A stretch of 64,000 nt of DNA from Pseudomonadota bacterium. GTDB taxonomy: Bacteria > Pseudomonadota > Gammaproteobacteria > Burkholderiales > Methylophilaceae. Position numbers and translations under genes: made by a program. Location of the stretch: assembly GCA_029782295.1 (NCBI GenBank), contig JAKOVB010000089.1, forward strand, positions 62,001-126,000, written 5' to 3'. This document shows, piece by piece, positions 54,153-63,791 of this stretch. The notes beneath the pieces are model-generated. The model made no database searches. It was not told the DNA's origin and saw only the letters and a list, made by a program, of their open reading frames with translations. Position 1 is the first letter of the stretch; every line of letters begins with the position of its first letter.

Positions 54153-54881
54153 TGTCACTTGCTGGATCGTTGCGCGAATTTCCGGACGCTTGTGCAATCC
54201 GGGAATCAGGTCCGCGACGGCCACGTAAATCATGCTGGCGGATGCAATGCCGAGGATGGTCGGAATCCACTCCTGAACACCCTTGAGCGCAAAGTAGGCC
54301 AGCATGCCCCCCAGCAAGGTCGCAAAACTGGACAACAGATTCAACAGCAGCGCCTGACGCTTGCTGTAACCCGAATGCAGCAGGATCAGGAAATCCCCGA
54401 CCTCCTGAGGAATCTCGTGGGCAATGATCGCCAGTGCGGTGACCGCTCCCAGTTGGAAATCAGTCATGAATGCCGCGGCAATCAGGATGCCGTCGACGAA
54501 ATTATGGAACGTGTCCCCGATCATGATCATCAGGCCGCTACGGCCGTGGTCATGCCCGTGACTATGCCCATGATCGTGGGCAACAGCGTGAGCTTCACAT
54601 GCGTCGCCGTGGCAATGACGCCAAAGGACCAGCTTTTCCAGAACGAAAAACAGCAGAATACCGAACAGCACAGTGGCCGCCATGCCCTCCATATTGCCGG
54701 ATAGCGTAAAGGCGTGCGGCAGGATCTCAAGGAATACGGCACCCAGCAATGCACCGATGGCATAACTGATCAGCATCGGGATCCAGGCCGTACGGGCGTT
54801 CAGGGCAACCAATGCCGCTGCCGCGACGCTGACGGCTCCTCCGAAGAGGCTTGAAACCAGAATCCAACTAAAAACTGTCAT
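54090..54881 (-). CDS. ZIP-family metal transporter
   Basis: 263 residues with about eight membrane helices. A His-rich cytoplasmic loop (AHDHGHSHGHDHGR) lies between helices III and IV. The conserved helix IV/V metal site is present: DTFHNFVDGILIAAAF and IIAHEIPQEVGDFLILL. It imports, or possibly exports, zinc or another divalent metal down its gradient. It is monocistronic as far as can be seen. Upstream lies a 47-base AT-rich gap to pgeF without a recognisable Zur site. Confidence 0.94.
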   Translation of the reverse strand: MTVFSWILVSSLFGGAVSVAAAALVALNARTAWIPMLISYAIGALLGAVFLEILPHAFTLSGNMEGMAATVLFGILLFFVLEKLVLWRHCHGDACEAHAVAHDHGHSHGHDHGRSGLMIMIGDTFHNFVDGILIAAAFMTDFQLGAVTALAIIAHEIPQEVGDFLILLHSGYSKRQALLLNLLSSFATLLGGMLAYFALKGVQEWIPTILGIASASMIYVAVADLIPGLHKRPEIRATIQQVTLIALGIGSIWLTKWLLGDLA

Positions 54882-54928
54882 GAATATCTTACTAACTTTA
54901 AAAGGTTCAATACATTATACGGGATGTG

Positions 54929-55678
54929 TCAACCCTGACCGAGCCAGATCAGACTGGCCATCCGGCCGGTTTGTCCATCGCGCCGGTAAGAATAGAACCG
55001 TTCACGATCGCTGTAGGTACAAAATCCGCCTCCGTAGATGCGATCCACCCCCATACTTTTCAAGCGCAACCGTGCGAGTGCATAGAGATCGGCCAGATAT
55101 TTACCATCGCCTGATTCTCCTAGTGGGGTGAAAGCTTGTGTCGCCAGGCTATCCTGACTGATGAAGGTTTCGCGCACCTCATTTCCCACCTCGAAGGACT
55201 GAGGTCCGATGGCGGGACCCAGCCACGCCATCAACTGTGCAGGATCCACCTGCATTGCCTTCACGGTCGACTCGATCACTCCACCGGCTAAGCCGCGCCA
55301 TCCCGCATGGGCTGCACCGACCACGGTGCCATGCACGTCACACAAGAGTACGGGAAGGCAGTCCGCCGTCATCACGACACAAACCGCGTTGAGGTTCCTG
55401 GTAACAATGGCGTCTGCTCTGGGGATACAACCTGTATGCCCCGCCTCCACGACAGTCGTGCCGTGCACCTGATCCAGCCAGACAGGCTCGCTGGGCAATA
55501 ATCCGGACAAGCGCTGACGGTTGACTGCGACAGACAAGGGATGATCCCCGACGTGCAGACCCAGATTCAGGGTGTCGTATGGTGCGGCACTGACCCCTCC
55601 CGCACGGGTGGTCTGCAACGCCTGGACAGAAGGTGGCGCAGGCCAGTCCGGCACCAGAACATCTGCCTTCGACAGCAT
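54929..55678 (-). CDS. pgeF: Peptidoglycan editing factor PgeF (YfiH/laccase-domain)
   Basis: 249 residues. The copper/zinc-type site is built from LDQVHGTTVVEAG, VMTADCLPVLLCD and GAAHAGWRGLAGGVIE. The family removes wrongly placed L-Ser from peptidoglycan precursors (UDP-MurNAc-L-Ser). The start overlaps the rluD stop by one base (TAATG), the conserved rluD-pgeF order. Confidence 0.94.
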   Translation of the reverse strand: MLSKADVLVPDWPAPPSVQALQTTRAGGVSAAPYDTLNLGLHVGDHPLSVAVNRQRLSGLLPSEPVWLDQVHGTTVVEAGHTGCIPRADAIVTRNLNAVCVVMTADCLPVLLCDVHGTVVGAAHAGWRGLAGGVIESTVKAMQVDPAQLMAWLGPAIGPQSFEVGNEVRETFISQDSLATQAFTPLGESGDGKYLADLYALARLRLKSMGVDRIYGGGFCTYSDRERFYSYRRDGQTGRMASLIWLGQG

Positions 55679-56739
55679 TATTCCTCACCCTCGAACTCGT
55701 CCTCGTACTCCCCTTCTTCAAATTCGTCGTCCTCGTCGTAATCCTCATCCTCTTCATAAGCCATGTCGAAGGCTTCTTCTGGCGCCTCTTCAAATCTCAT
55801 GGCTTCAAGCAAGGCCTTCATGTCATCGGGCAATTCAACTTGCCACTCCATTGATTCACCGGTGACTGGATGCACCAATCCAAGACGTACGGCATGCAAT
55901 GCTTGCCGCTTGAATTCCTTCAATGCCGCACGCAGCGTCGGGGTAATCATCTGGTTGGGCAGGATGCCACGTATCCCGTATACCGGATCTCCGACCATGG
56001 GGGCACCCAGATGCTGCATATGCACGCGGATCTGATGCGTGCGCCCGGTTTCCAGACGGCAGCGCAGATAAGTGTGGACAGCGAAACGTTCCAGCACTTC
56101 GTAATGCGTCACGGCCGGTTTTCCGCCGACCCTCGTTACCGCCATCCGGGTTCGTGCATGGGGGTGCCTGCCGATTTGCGTTTCAATCGTACCGTTCTGC
56201 CAGACCTGCCCCCATACGATGGCACGGTATTCGCGCTTGACGGTTCTGGCTTGTAACTGCCGAACTAGGCTGGTCTGAGCCGCGATGGTCTTGGCAACGA
56301 CCAGAAGTCCGCTGGTATCCTTGTCCAGTCGATGGACAATCCCGGCACGTGGAATATCCTTGAGTTGCGGACAATGATGCAGCAAGGCGTTGAGCAGAGT
56401 GCCTTGCCAGTTGCCGGCAGCAGGATGGACCACCATTCCGGCAGGTTTGTTGATCACGAGAATATGATCGTCCTCGTAAACGATCGACAGCGCGATGTCC
56501 TCAGCCTTAAAGGCGGTTTCTTCTGGCAGCGTCTGAGGTGTGACTTCAATACGCTCTCCGCCCCAGACTTTCTGTTTGGCTGTCGCGGGCTGTCCATCGA
56601 CCAGCACCAGTGCTTCCTTGATCCATGATTGCAGGCGGGACCGTGAATAATCAGGCAGTAATTTGGGCAGAGCCTGATCCAGACGCTGTCCAGCGAGTGA
56701 ATTCGGAATCTCAAGTAAGATGGGCGCGTTTTGGGTCAT
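55678..56739 (-). CDS. rluD: 23S rRNA pseudouridine synthase RluD with acidic C-terminal tail
   Basis: 353 residues. An N-terminal S4 domain (LAGQRLDQALPKLLPDYSRSRLQSWI) is followed by the RluA-type catalytic domain, with the key Asp in HRLDKDTSGLLVVAKT (about 145). It makes pseudouridines in helix 69 of 23S rRNA. The last 35 or so residues form a run of Glu/Asp/Tyr (DEDYDEDDEFEEGEYEDEF), an extension not present in E. coli RluD. It is divergent from bamD, the classic rluD/bamD arrangement, with 36 bases between starts. Confidence 0.95.
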   Translation of the reverse strand: MTQNAPILLEIPNSLAGQRLDQALPKLLPDYSRSRLQSWIKEALVLVDGQPATAKQKVWGGERIEVTPQTLPEETAFKAEDIALSIVYEDDHILVINKPAGMVVHPAAGNWQGTLLNALLHHCPQLKDIPRAGIVHRLDKDTSGLLVVAKTIAAQTSLVRQLQARTVKREYRAIVWGQVWQNGTIETQIGRHPHARTRMAVTRVGGKPAVTHYEVLERFAVHTYLRCRLETGRTHQIRVHMQHLGAPMVGDPVYGIRGILPNQMITPTLRAALKEFKRQALHAVRLGLVHPVTGESMEWQVELPDDMKALLEAMRFEEAPEEAFDMAYEEDEDYDEDDEFEEGEYEDEFEGEE

Positions 56740-56775
56740 CAGTTATAATCAAAAAAAATTAATCGGGCTTTTACA

Positions 56776-57579
56776 ATGAAACGTAGTTTAGCTTTTATTG
56801 CTGTTCTCTTCCTCAATGGTTGCGCCATTTTTGGCGCACCTACCGAAATTGACGAAACCAAGGGCTGGTCGGTTCAGCAAATCAACAGCGCAGCCGAGGA
56901 GCGGATGCGCGACAGGGACTACGACAAAGCCATCAAGTATTACCAGATTCTTGAGTCCCGCTTTCCGCATGGGCGATACGCTGTCCAGGCCGAAATGGAA
57001 ATCGCCTATGGCTATTACAAGAAAGGCGAAGCTGCTTCCGCCATCGCCGCCGCGGACCGCTTCATCAAGCTGCATCCCCATCATCCCAACGTTGACTATC
57101 TTTACTACCTGAAGGGGCTGGCTACGTTCAACGAGCGTGGCATCGTGGAAAAGCTGACTGCCCAGCAAATCAGCGACCGCGACCCCAAGGCGCTGCGTGA
57201 GTCCTTCGCCTCCTTCAAGGAACTGGTCACCCGTTACCCGGAAAGCAAGTACGCCAAGGATGCAACCCTGCGCATGAGCTATCTGGTCAATACTCTCTCG
57301 GCACATGAACTGCACGTGGCGCGTTACTACATGAAGCGCCAGGCTTACGTCGCTGCGCTCAATCGCTGCAAGTACGTCATCGAAAATTACCCGGACACCC
57401 CCTCGGTTGAAGAGGCGCTGGTGATCTCTGTTAGCGCCTACGACCTGCTTGGCATGGAAGATCTGAAGCAGGATACACTGCGCGTTCTCAAGACCAACTA
57501 CCCGCAAAGCCGTTTCATTGTCGGCGAAGTACCGGAAGACAAGAAGGTCTGGTGGAAGTTCTGGGAAAGCCTTTGGTAG
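56776..57579 (+). CDS. bamD: Outer membrane assembly lipoprotein BamD
   Basis: 267 residues. The signal MKRSLAFIAVLFLNGC gives a lipobox LNG-C. Five TPR-like pairs follow, beginning YDKAIKYYQILESRFPHGRYAVQAEMEIAY. BamD is the essential lipoprotein of the BAM complex. The length matches the family. It lies opposite rluD and is followed by a strong hairpin shared with der. Confidence 0.96.
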   Translation: MKRSLAFIAVLFLNGCAIFGAPTEIDETKGWSVQQINSAAEERMRDRDYDKAIKYYQILESRFPHGRYAVQAEMEIAYGYYKKGEAASAIAAADRFIKLHPHHPNVDYLYYLKGLATFNERGIVEKLTAQQISDRDPKALRESFASFKELVTRYPESKYAKDATLRMSYLVNTLSAHELHVARYYMKRQAYVAALNRCKYVIENYPDTPSVEEALVISVSAYDLLGMEDLKQDTLRVLKTNYPQSRFIVGEVPEDKKVWWKFWESLW

Positions 57580-57606
57580 GTTTCTGCACAACGAACGGGA
57601 TTTGAA

Positions 57607-57631
57607 CTTCAGGCCCGCTCAGGGCCTGAAG
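57607..57631. terminator. Strong hairpin between bamD and der (convergent)
   Basis: CTTCAGGCCC pairs perfectly with GGGCCTGAAG around loop GCTCA. It sits between two convergent stops, so it may end both transcripts. T-runs are weak on both sides. Confidence 0.55.
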
Positions 57632-57648
57632 CATTTCAGAGAACTGTA

Positions 57649-59079
57649 CTACCGTTTCTTGCGTTCTTCATCCTTGCGTGCTTTCAATTCAGCGCGCTGT
57701 GCCGTTTTACGACGACGCATGCTGACGATACCCTCACCCCGCTTCGGTTTCTCCGGCTCTGCGAAGGGATTCTCACCCTGCTTGAATTGCACTCTCAAAG
57801 GTGTCCCGGACAATTCGAATGCCTTGCGGAACATTCCTTCCAGATAACGCACGTAACTTTGCTTGATCCCGGTGACGTGGTTGCCATGCACCACAATCAC
57901 GGGAGGATTGCTGCCCCCTTGGTGCGCGTAACGCAGTTTCGGTCGGATACCTTTGGACACCGGCGGCTGATGTTGCTGCAGCGCCTCTTCCAGTACACGC
58001 GTCAACTTCGGCGTCGCGAGTTTGGCCATGGCGGACTTGTATGCACCATCCACCGACTGGAGCAGCTGGTTCAACCCCATGCCTTTCAGGGCTGAAATAT
58101 AGTGAAACTTGGCAAAATCCAGGAATTGCAACTTGCGATCGATTTCTCGCTTGATCCATTCACGCTCGTCAGTATTCAGGCCATCCCACTTGTTAACGGC
58201 AACCACAAGTGCGCGGCCGGAATCGAGAATAAACGCAGCGATATGCGCTTCCTGCTCAGTAATTCCATCCTTGGCATCAACCACGAGGATCACGACATTG
58301 GCATCCTCGATAGCCTGCATGGTCTTGATGACGGAAAACTTCTCGATAGCCTCGAATACCTTTCCACGACGACGGACGCCAGCGGTATCGATCAGGGTGT
58401 AATGCTTGCCGTTCCGTTCCAGGTCGATGTAAATGGAGTCTCGCGTGGTCCCCGGTTGATCGAACGCGATCACGCGCTGCTCACCCAGCAGTGCATTCAC
58501 CAGAGTGGATTTGCCGACATTTGGTCGCCCCACAATCGCCACTTTGGGCGCCGGATTGGTCTGTGGCTTGGCTTCTTCCTCTTCCGGGGCGAAGTTTTCC
58601 AGCGCCAGATTAACGAGATCCCTGACCCCTTCACCGTGCGCAGAAGAGATGGACAGCGGGTCGCCCAGGCCAAGTTCATGAAATTCTGCCGCGGAAATCG
58701 CCCGGTTCATTCCCTCGGTCTTGTTGACTGCGAGGAATACTGGACGGCCACTGCGGCGAAGACGGTCGGCAATGACCTTGTCCTGAGGCGCCAAGCCCTG
58801 TCGACCGTCGACAAGGAAAATGATGACATCCGCCTCGTCCACGGCGAGCAAAGTCTGGCGCGCCATTTCCGCCAGGATGCCGTTATCGACCAAGGGTTCG
58901 AAACCGCCGGTATCAACCACGAGGTACGGGAAATCCCCAACCACGCCGCGACCATAGTGGCGGTCGCGCGTCAGGCCGGGCAGGTCGGCCACCAGCGCGT
59001 CACGGCTCTTGGTAAGCCGGTTGAATAAGGTGGATTTGCCAACATTGGGTCGGCCGACCAGGACAAGTGTAGGTAGCAT
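57649..59079 (-). CDS. der: Ribosome biogenesis GTPase Der (EngA)
   Basis: 476 residues. Two tandem GTPase domains have [15 protein letters not shown] (about 8-22) and [16 protein letters not shown] (about 185-200), each with its own G3 (DTGGFE; DTAGVR) and G4 (NKTE; NKWD). A KH-like domain and a basic tail ([20 protein letters not shown]) follow. It is needed for 50S subunit maturation. The start overlaps the bamB stop by one base. Confidence 0.97.
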   Translation of the reverse strand: MLPTLVLVGRPNVGKSTLFNRLTKSRDALVADLPGLTRDRHYGRGVVGDFPYLVVDTGGFEPLVDNGILAEMARQTLLAVDEADVIIFLVDGRQGLAPQDKVIADRLRRSGRPVFLAVNKTEGMNRAISAAEFHELGLGDPLSISSAHGEGVRDLVNLALENFAPEEEEAKPQTNPAPKVAIVGRPNVGKSTLVNALLGEQRVIAFDQPGTTRDSIYIDLERNGKHYTLIDTAGVRRRGKVFEAIEKFSVIKTMQAIEDANVVILVVDAKDGITEQEAHIAAFILDSGRALVVAVNKWDGLNTDEREWIKREIDRKLQFLDFAKFHYISALKGMGLNQLLQSVDGAYKSAMAKLATPKLTRVLEEALQQHQPPVSKGIRPKLRYAHQGGSNPPVIVVHGNHVTGIKQSYVRYLEGMFRKAFELSGTPLRVQFKQGENPFAEPEKPKRGEGIVSMRRRKTAQRAELKARKDEERKKR

Positions 59080-60242
59080 TATTTGAGCGATACTGCGTAA
59101 AGACCACCACTGCGCGTTTGCAGAAGGACGGTCGAGTTGCCCAGATCCAGCATCTGCGCCATGACGGGACTGCCATCCGTCTTGATGCGTGCAACAAAGC
59201 TGCCATCATCGCGTGACAGGAAATGCAGATACCCCTCCAGATCACCCACAGCGACAAACGATCCAATAGGCAAAGGCGCGGTAAGGCGGCGGTTCAACAA
59301 CCCACCCTGGCGCCAGAAACTTTTCCCGCCATTGTAATCAAGAGCGTAGACCGCGCCACCACTATGGGCCACGTAAACACGGCTCCCTTCGGCCCCCAGT
59401 CCGTTATAGCTTGATATTTCTCGATTCCACAACACTCTGCCGGTGGCACGATCCACACCACAGACACGACCCTGATAGGCCACCGCGTAGACCATACGGC
59501 CATCCACGACAGGGATGCTGGTAATATCGGCGATACGCTCGATCTCCGTCGTGCCCTTGGGTTGCGCGATGGAAGCCTCCCAAAGGACCTTCCCGTCATC
59601 AATCTTGATAGAGATCAGCTTGCCACCTGAAAAACCGACATAGCCGGCACCGCCATCCAGCGTCACACCGGCTGCGCTTCTCAAGGACAATGTGGGCGTA
59701 ACACGTTCATAAACCCACTTGCGTTTGCCATCAATGGCATCCAGGCCGTAGATGCGGCTATCACCGCTTCTGACTACCACCACACCACCACTGACCTTCG
59801 GTGCGCTCAGCACCTCGCTACTGATCTTGGACTTCCAGAGGGCCTTGCCGTTCTGATCGAAGGCCAGCACCATCCCCTTGGGTGTACCGACCAGCACCAG
59901 ATTCTCTCCAGCCCCCACCCCCGCGGACAGACGCTCCCCCGCCGATATCTTCCACTCCTGCTTTCCAGAAACCGCATCCAGACGCACGATAGTACCGTCC
60001 GCACTCGCAGCGAAAATAGCGTTTTTATCCTGAGCCGGCGAAAAATCATAGATGTCCGCATCACCCACCTTGGTATTCCAGAGGATGCGTGCAGTTTCGC
60101 TCTGCTTGAAATCTACCAGATCCATCGGCGGATCCGTCGGCTCTGCACCGAACAACCGCTCAGAAACGTCCGTTTTGAGGTCGGTTAGCGAAGAACATCC
60201 TGCCAGAAGCAGAATCAACAGATAAGGTATCAGGCGGGTCAA
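59079..60242 (-). CDS. bamB: Outer membrane assembly lipoprotein BamB
   Basis: 387 residues. The signal and lipobox are [12 protein letters not shown]. The mature part is an eight-bladed PQQ-like beta-propeller with repeated motifs such as [24 protein letters not shown] and [14 protein letters not shown]. It has no PQQ ligands; the fold serves protein contact with BamA. It is part of the conserved hisS-yfgM-bamB-der order. Confidence 0.96.
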   Translation of the reverse strand: MTRLIPYLLILLLAGCSSLTDLKTDVSERLFGAEPTDPPMDLVDFKQSETARILWNTKVGDADIYDFSPAQDKNAIFAASADGTIVRLDAVSGKQEWKISAGERLSAGVGAGENLVLVGTPKGMVLAFDQNGKALWKSKISSEVLSAPKVSGGVVVVRSGDSRIYGLDAIDGKRKWVYERVTPTLSLRSAAGVTLDGGAGYVGFSGGKLISIKIDDGKVLWEASIAQPKGTTEIERIADITSIPVVDGRMVYAVAYQGRVCGVDRATGRVLWNREISSYNGLGAEGSRVYVAHSGGAVYALDYNGGKSFWRQGGLLNRRLTAPLPIGSFVAVGDLEGYLHFLSRDDGSFVARIKTDGSPVMAQMLDLGNSTVLLQTRSGGLYAVSLK

Positions 60243-60244
60243 GA

Positions 60245-60871
60245 TCAGCTTCCCAGTGCGTCGAGCTTGCGCTCGGTATAACGATGGTAACGTCCTTCCG
60301 CATCCAGCTTGCCAAGCGCCTCGGCATACGCCGCCTTGGCTTCAGCCTTCTTGCCCTGCGCTGCCAGGACATCTCCCTTCAGATCGGCGAAAAGACCATC
60401 AAAGCCGGGGTCATGCTTGTCGCTCAACGTTTTGAGCGCAGCGTCAAACTGCTTCGCATCAAACTGGATACCTGCCAATTGAAGTTGAGCGATAGCGCGC
60501 AATGCATCTTCGTCGGCATGGGAAATAATCCACTCCAGCTGCGACTGCGCACTCTTGGCATCATTGGCAGCCAGATTGGCCTTGGCCACCAGCAGTGCTG
60601 CACGCGCAGCGTAGGGGGTGCCGGAATACTTTTCCATAATCTGCGAGGAAATGGAACGGATCGTCTTGATATCCTTGGCATCCGTCTTGGACAGCAAGTC
60701 ATATTGAGCGGAAGCCTCGTTGATTTGCTTGTGCTGGTAGACCTTCCAGCCCTGGAAAGCAGCAAAAACCACCAGAGCTGCTGTGGCCACCGAGGTCACC
60801 GTGTTGCCATGGCGCTTCCACCACGCCTTCAGTTCATCAAGTTGTTCCTGTTCTTCGAGATCGTATGCCAT
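60245..60871 (-). CDS. yfgM: YfgM-family tetratricopeptide protein (SecYEG ancillary)
   Basis: 208 residues. A short cytoplasmic start, DLEEQEQLDELKAWWKRHG, is followed by one membrane helix (about 24-41, VATAALVVFAAFQGW) and a periplasmic TPR-like domain (YAARAALLVAKANLAANDAKSAQSQL). E. coli YfgM associates with SecYEG and PpiD and helps pass proteins to periplasmic chaperones. It starts nine bases after the orphan ATPase gene and is two bases from bamB. Confidence 0.94.
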   Translation of the reverse strand: MAYDLEEQEQLDELKAWWKRHGNTVTSVATAALVVFAAFQGWKVYQHKQINEASAQYDLLSKTDAKDIKTIRSISSQIMEKYSGTPYAARAALLVAKANLAANDAKSAQSQLEWIISHADEDALRAIAQLQLAGIQFDAKQFDAALKTLSDKHDPGFDGLFADLKGDVLAAQGKKAEAKAAYAEALGKLDAEGRYHRYTERKLDALGS

Positions 60872-60880
60872 GCTTCTGTC

Positions 60881-61693
60881 CTAGTTGGTTGCTTCGGCCG
60901 CCCGATGGCGACCTGGTATTGAATTCAATAGGTTACGTGTATATTCCTGTTGCGGGTCAGAATAAAGCTGTTCCACCCCACCCTGCTCCACAATGCGCCC
61001 ATGGTGCATAACCACGACCTCATCCGCGACGTGCCGGACAACGCGCAAATCGTGGCTGATAAACAGGTAGCTTAATCCCATCTCCTGTTGCAATTCTTTC
61101 AGCAGGAGCAGAATCTGCGCCTGAATCGACACATCAAGTGCCGACACCGGCTCATCGCAAACTACAACCCTGGGCTCCAGTACCAAGGCGCGCGCGATGC
61201 CAATCCTCTGCCTCTGTCCGCCCGAAAACTCGTGCGGGAATTTCAACATATCCGCTGCCGTCAACCCGACGCGCTGCAGCATCCGCAGCACCCTTTCACG
61301 TCGCTCAGCCGCGCTGCCCATGCCATGAATCAGTAATCCTTCGCCAACGATCTCGCCAACTCGCATGCGAGGATTCAAGGAGGCGAAAGGATCCTGGAAT
61401 ACCATCTGCAAATGCCGTCTGGCAGCGCGCAAAGCATCTCCCCGCAACGTTGCGAGGTCAACATGCTCGAATATCACTTGACCGGCATCGAGGGGGAGCA
61501 ATTGTAACAGACATCGCGCCAGGGTGGATTTGCCGCTGCCGGACTCGCCTACGACTGCGAGGGTCGTACCCTGCTTAAGCTGGAGGCTGACGTTATCCAG
61601 GGCCTTGACGACGGTCGATCCGAAACCGAAGCGACCACTACGTTGCTGATAAGTCTTGGTCAGGCCAGTCGCAGACAGAATGATGTCACTCAT
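60881..61693 (-). CDS. Oligopeptide-type ABC transporter ATP-binding protein (DppF/OppF-like)
   Basis: 270 residues, one nucleotide-binding domain. Walker A is [14 protein letters not shown], the signature is FSGGQRQRIGIARAL, Walker B is VVVCDEPVSALD, and the H-loop is SHDLRVVRHVAD. The C-terminal EYTRNLLNSIPG is the partial oligopeptide/dipeptide tail. It pairs with the upstream DppD-like ATPase (ATGA overlap). No permease or binding-protein gene lies nearby, so the membrane partners must be encoded elsewhere. It is inserted between hisS and yfgM, where most relatives carry neither ATPase. Confidence 0.93.
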   Translation of the reverse strand: MSDIILSATGLTKTYQQRSGRFGFGSTVVKALDNVSLQLKQGTTLAVVGESGSGKSTLARCLLQLLPLDAGQVIFEHVDLATLRGDALRAARRHLQMVFQDPFASLNPRMRVGEIVGEGLLIHGMGSAAERRERVLRMLQRVGLTAADMLKFPHEFSGGQRQRIGIARALVLEPRVVVCDEPVSALDVSIQAQILLLLKELQQEMGLSYLFISHDLRVVRHVADEVVVMHHGRIVEQGGVEQLYSDPQQEYTRNLLNSIPGRHRAAEATN

Positions 61694-62523
61694 GCACTGA
61701 CCTCATTCAGCCATGCATAGTCTATCGGCTTGAGTGGTTTGCGACCTTCGGCGTCCGGCACGCAATCAAGGAGCGCACGCGTGTAGGGGTGACGTGGTTT
61801 TCCCAGCACCTGCTCGACTGATCCCATTTCGACCACTTCGCCACGGAACATCACCACGACATCATCGGCGATATCGGCTACGACGCCGAAGTCGTGGGTA
61901 ATAAACAGCATGCCCATGTTCATGCGATGCTTCAGATCAGCCAGGAGCCTGAGGATTTGTGCTTGCACCGTCACATCGAGGGCCGTGGTCGGCTCGTCTG
62001 CGATGAGCATGGCCGGCTCGCAAGCGATGCTCATCGCGATCATGACACGCTGACGCTGCCCACCGGACATTTCATCCGGATAGCTGTTGGCACGATCCGC
62101 GGGAATACCGACTTGCTCCAGCAGCTCACCCACCTTGACTTTGAGCGCCTTGCCGGTCAGGCCGAGGTGGCAGGTCAGCGTTTCGCCGATCTGGAAACCG
62201 ACATTCAGTACGGGGTTGAGGGAAGTCATCGGTTCCTGGAAGATCATCCCGATGCGCTTGCCACGTATGTCCTGCATCGCGAGGTTGCTGAAACCCGCCA
62301 GATCCTGGCCCTGAAAGACGATGGATCCAGAAGTGCGCTTCAAGGCTGGTGAGAGCAGGCCCATGACCGATAATGCCGTCAGACTTTTGCCGCTCCCAGA
62401 CTCACCCACAATGCAAATTGTTCTGCCTGTCTTCAGACTGAAGGAGACGTTATTGACGAGCCGACGCTCCGGCTGCGCCACCGGGGCCACGGTCAAACCC
62501 TCGATGCGCAGCAGTTCGGTCAT
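61690..62523 (-). CDS. Oligopeptide-type ABC transporter ATP-binding protein (DppD/OppD-like)
   Basis: 277 residues. Walker A is [14 protein letters not shown], the signature is [15 protein letters not shown], Walker B is [12 protein letters not shown], and the H-loop is [12 protein letters not shown]. The C-terminal oligo-HPY motif [16 protein letters not shown] is present. The start overlaps the hisS stop (ATGA) and the stop overlaps the next ATPase gene (ATGA). Together they equal the two halves of E. coli YejF. Confidence 0.93.
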   Translation of the reverse strand: MTELLRIEGLTVAPVAQPERRLVNNVSFSLKTGRTICIVGESGSGKSLTALSVMGLLSPALKRTSGSIVFQGQDLAGFSNLAMQDIRGKRIGMIFQEPMTSLNPVLNVGFQIGETLTCHLGLTGKALKVKVGELLEQVGIPADRANSYPDEMSGGQRQRVMIAMSIACEPAMLIADEPTTALDVTVQAQILRLLADLKHRMNMGMLFITHDFGVVADIADDVVVMFRGEVVEMGSVEQVLGKPRHPYTRALLDCVPDAEGRKPLKPIDYAWLNEVSA

Positions 62524-63779
62524 TCGCTCAACAGATCCACAGCAGTTGCAAGCGGTACACGGGTTTGCTCCCCGCCCTCGCGCAATGGTTTGACACTGAC
62601 TTCACCGACCGCGGCTTCGTCATCACCGATAATGATGGCGAAATGGGCCTGGCTGGCATCCGCCTTTTTCATTTGAGACTTGAAACTCCCGCCGCCACAG
62701 TGCAGCACCACGCTCAGGCCGGCGTCACGCAATAGCTCTGCTGCCTGGAGTGCCATCCGGTCTGCCTGTTCGCCCACATGAACGATATAAGCATCAGGGG
62801 CAAGGGTCGGCGGCTGAATATCCTGATCTTGCAACAGCGCCAGCAAGCGCTCGACGCCCATGGCGTATCCGCAAGCCGGGCTGGATTTCCCGCCGACCTG
62901 TTCGATCAGGGCGTCATAACGGCCGCCGGCACAGACAGTACCCTGCGCTCCGAGGCGTGTCGTTACCCATTCGAACACGGTTGCATTGTAATAATCGAGC
63001 CCGCGTACCAGTCGGGGATTGATCTGATATTCGACACCTGCAGATCGCAAGATGTCCTGCAAGCGCTCGAAATGCTTGAGGGAGGCTTCATCGATATCTT
63101 CCATCAGCTTGGGTGCCGCTTCGACCAGGGATTGCATAGCCGGGTTCTTGGTATCGAGGATACGAAGCGGATTGCTGTGCAGACGACGTTTTGCATCCTC
63201 GTCCAGCACATCGGCGTGCTGCTCGAAATAGGCGATCAACCGACTACGATAACGGGCTCGCGCTTCAGAAGAACCGAGGGTGTTGATCTCCAGCTTCACA
63301 TCTTGCAACCCCAACAGCTTCCAGAGCCGCGCAGTCATGATGATATGCTCGGCATCCATGTCTGGGCCGTCGTAGCCCAAGGATTCGACGCCCACCTGAT
63401 GAAACTGCCGATAACGCCCCTTTTGCGGACGCTCGTGACGGAACATCGGCCCCATGTACCAGAGTCGCTGAGGAGCGTTGTACAGCAGATTGTGTTCAAC
63501 CACCGCACGGACACAGGATGCCGTCCCTTCAGGGCGCAAGGTCAGTCGCTCACCATTCAGCTTGTCCTCGAAGCTGTACATTTCCTTTTCAACAATGTCA
63601 GTCACTTCACCGATGGAACGTACGAACAGGTCGGTGGACTCCACGATGGGGGTGCGGATCTGACTATATCCATAGGCACGAAGCCAGTCACGGATGGTAT
63701 CTTCGAAGAACTCCCACAGCGCAGCGTCTGCAGGGAGGATGTCGTTCATGCCGCGTACGGCCTGGATAGTCTTGCTCAT
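62520..63779 (-). CDS. hisS: Histidyl-tRNA synthetase
   Basis: 419 residues, class II. Motif 1 lies around [19 protein letters not shown], motif 2 is [20 protein letters not shown], the histidine-binding loop is [14 protein letters not shown], and motif 3 is [17 protein letters not shown]. The C-terminal anticodon-binding domain is complete. It charges tRNA-His. It lies 12 bases after ispG, the conserved ispG-hisS order. Confidence 0.98.
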   Translation of the reverse strand: MSKTIQAVRGMNDILPADAALWEFFEDTIRDWLRAYGYSQIRTPIVESTDLFVRSIGEVTDIVEKEMYSFEDKLNGERLTLRPEGTASCVRAVVEHNLLYNAPQRLWYMGPMFRHERPQKGRYRQFHQVGVESLGYDGPDMDAEHIIMTARLWKLLGLQDVKLEINTLGSSEARARYRSRLIAYFEQHADVLDEDAKRRLHSNPLRILDTKNPAMQSLVEAAPKLMEDIDEASLKHFERLQDILRSAGVEYQINPRLVRGLDYYNATVFEWVTTRLGAQGTVCAGGRYDALIEQVGGKSSPACGYAMGVERLLALLQDQDIQPPTLAPDAYIVHVGEQADRMALQAAELLRDAGLSVVLHCGGGSFKSQMKKADASQAHFAIIIGDDEAAVGEVSVKPLREGGEQTRVPLATAVDLLSE

Positions 63780-63791
63780 GGGAATTAAATT

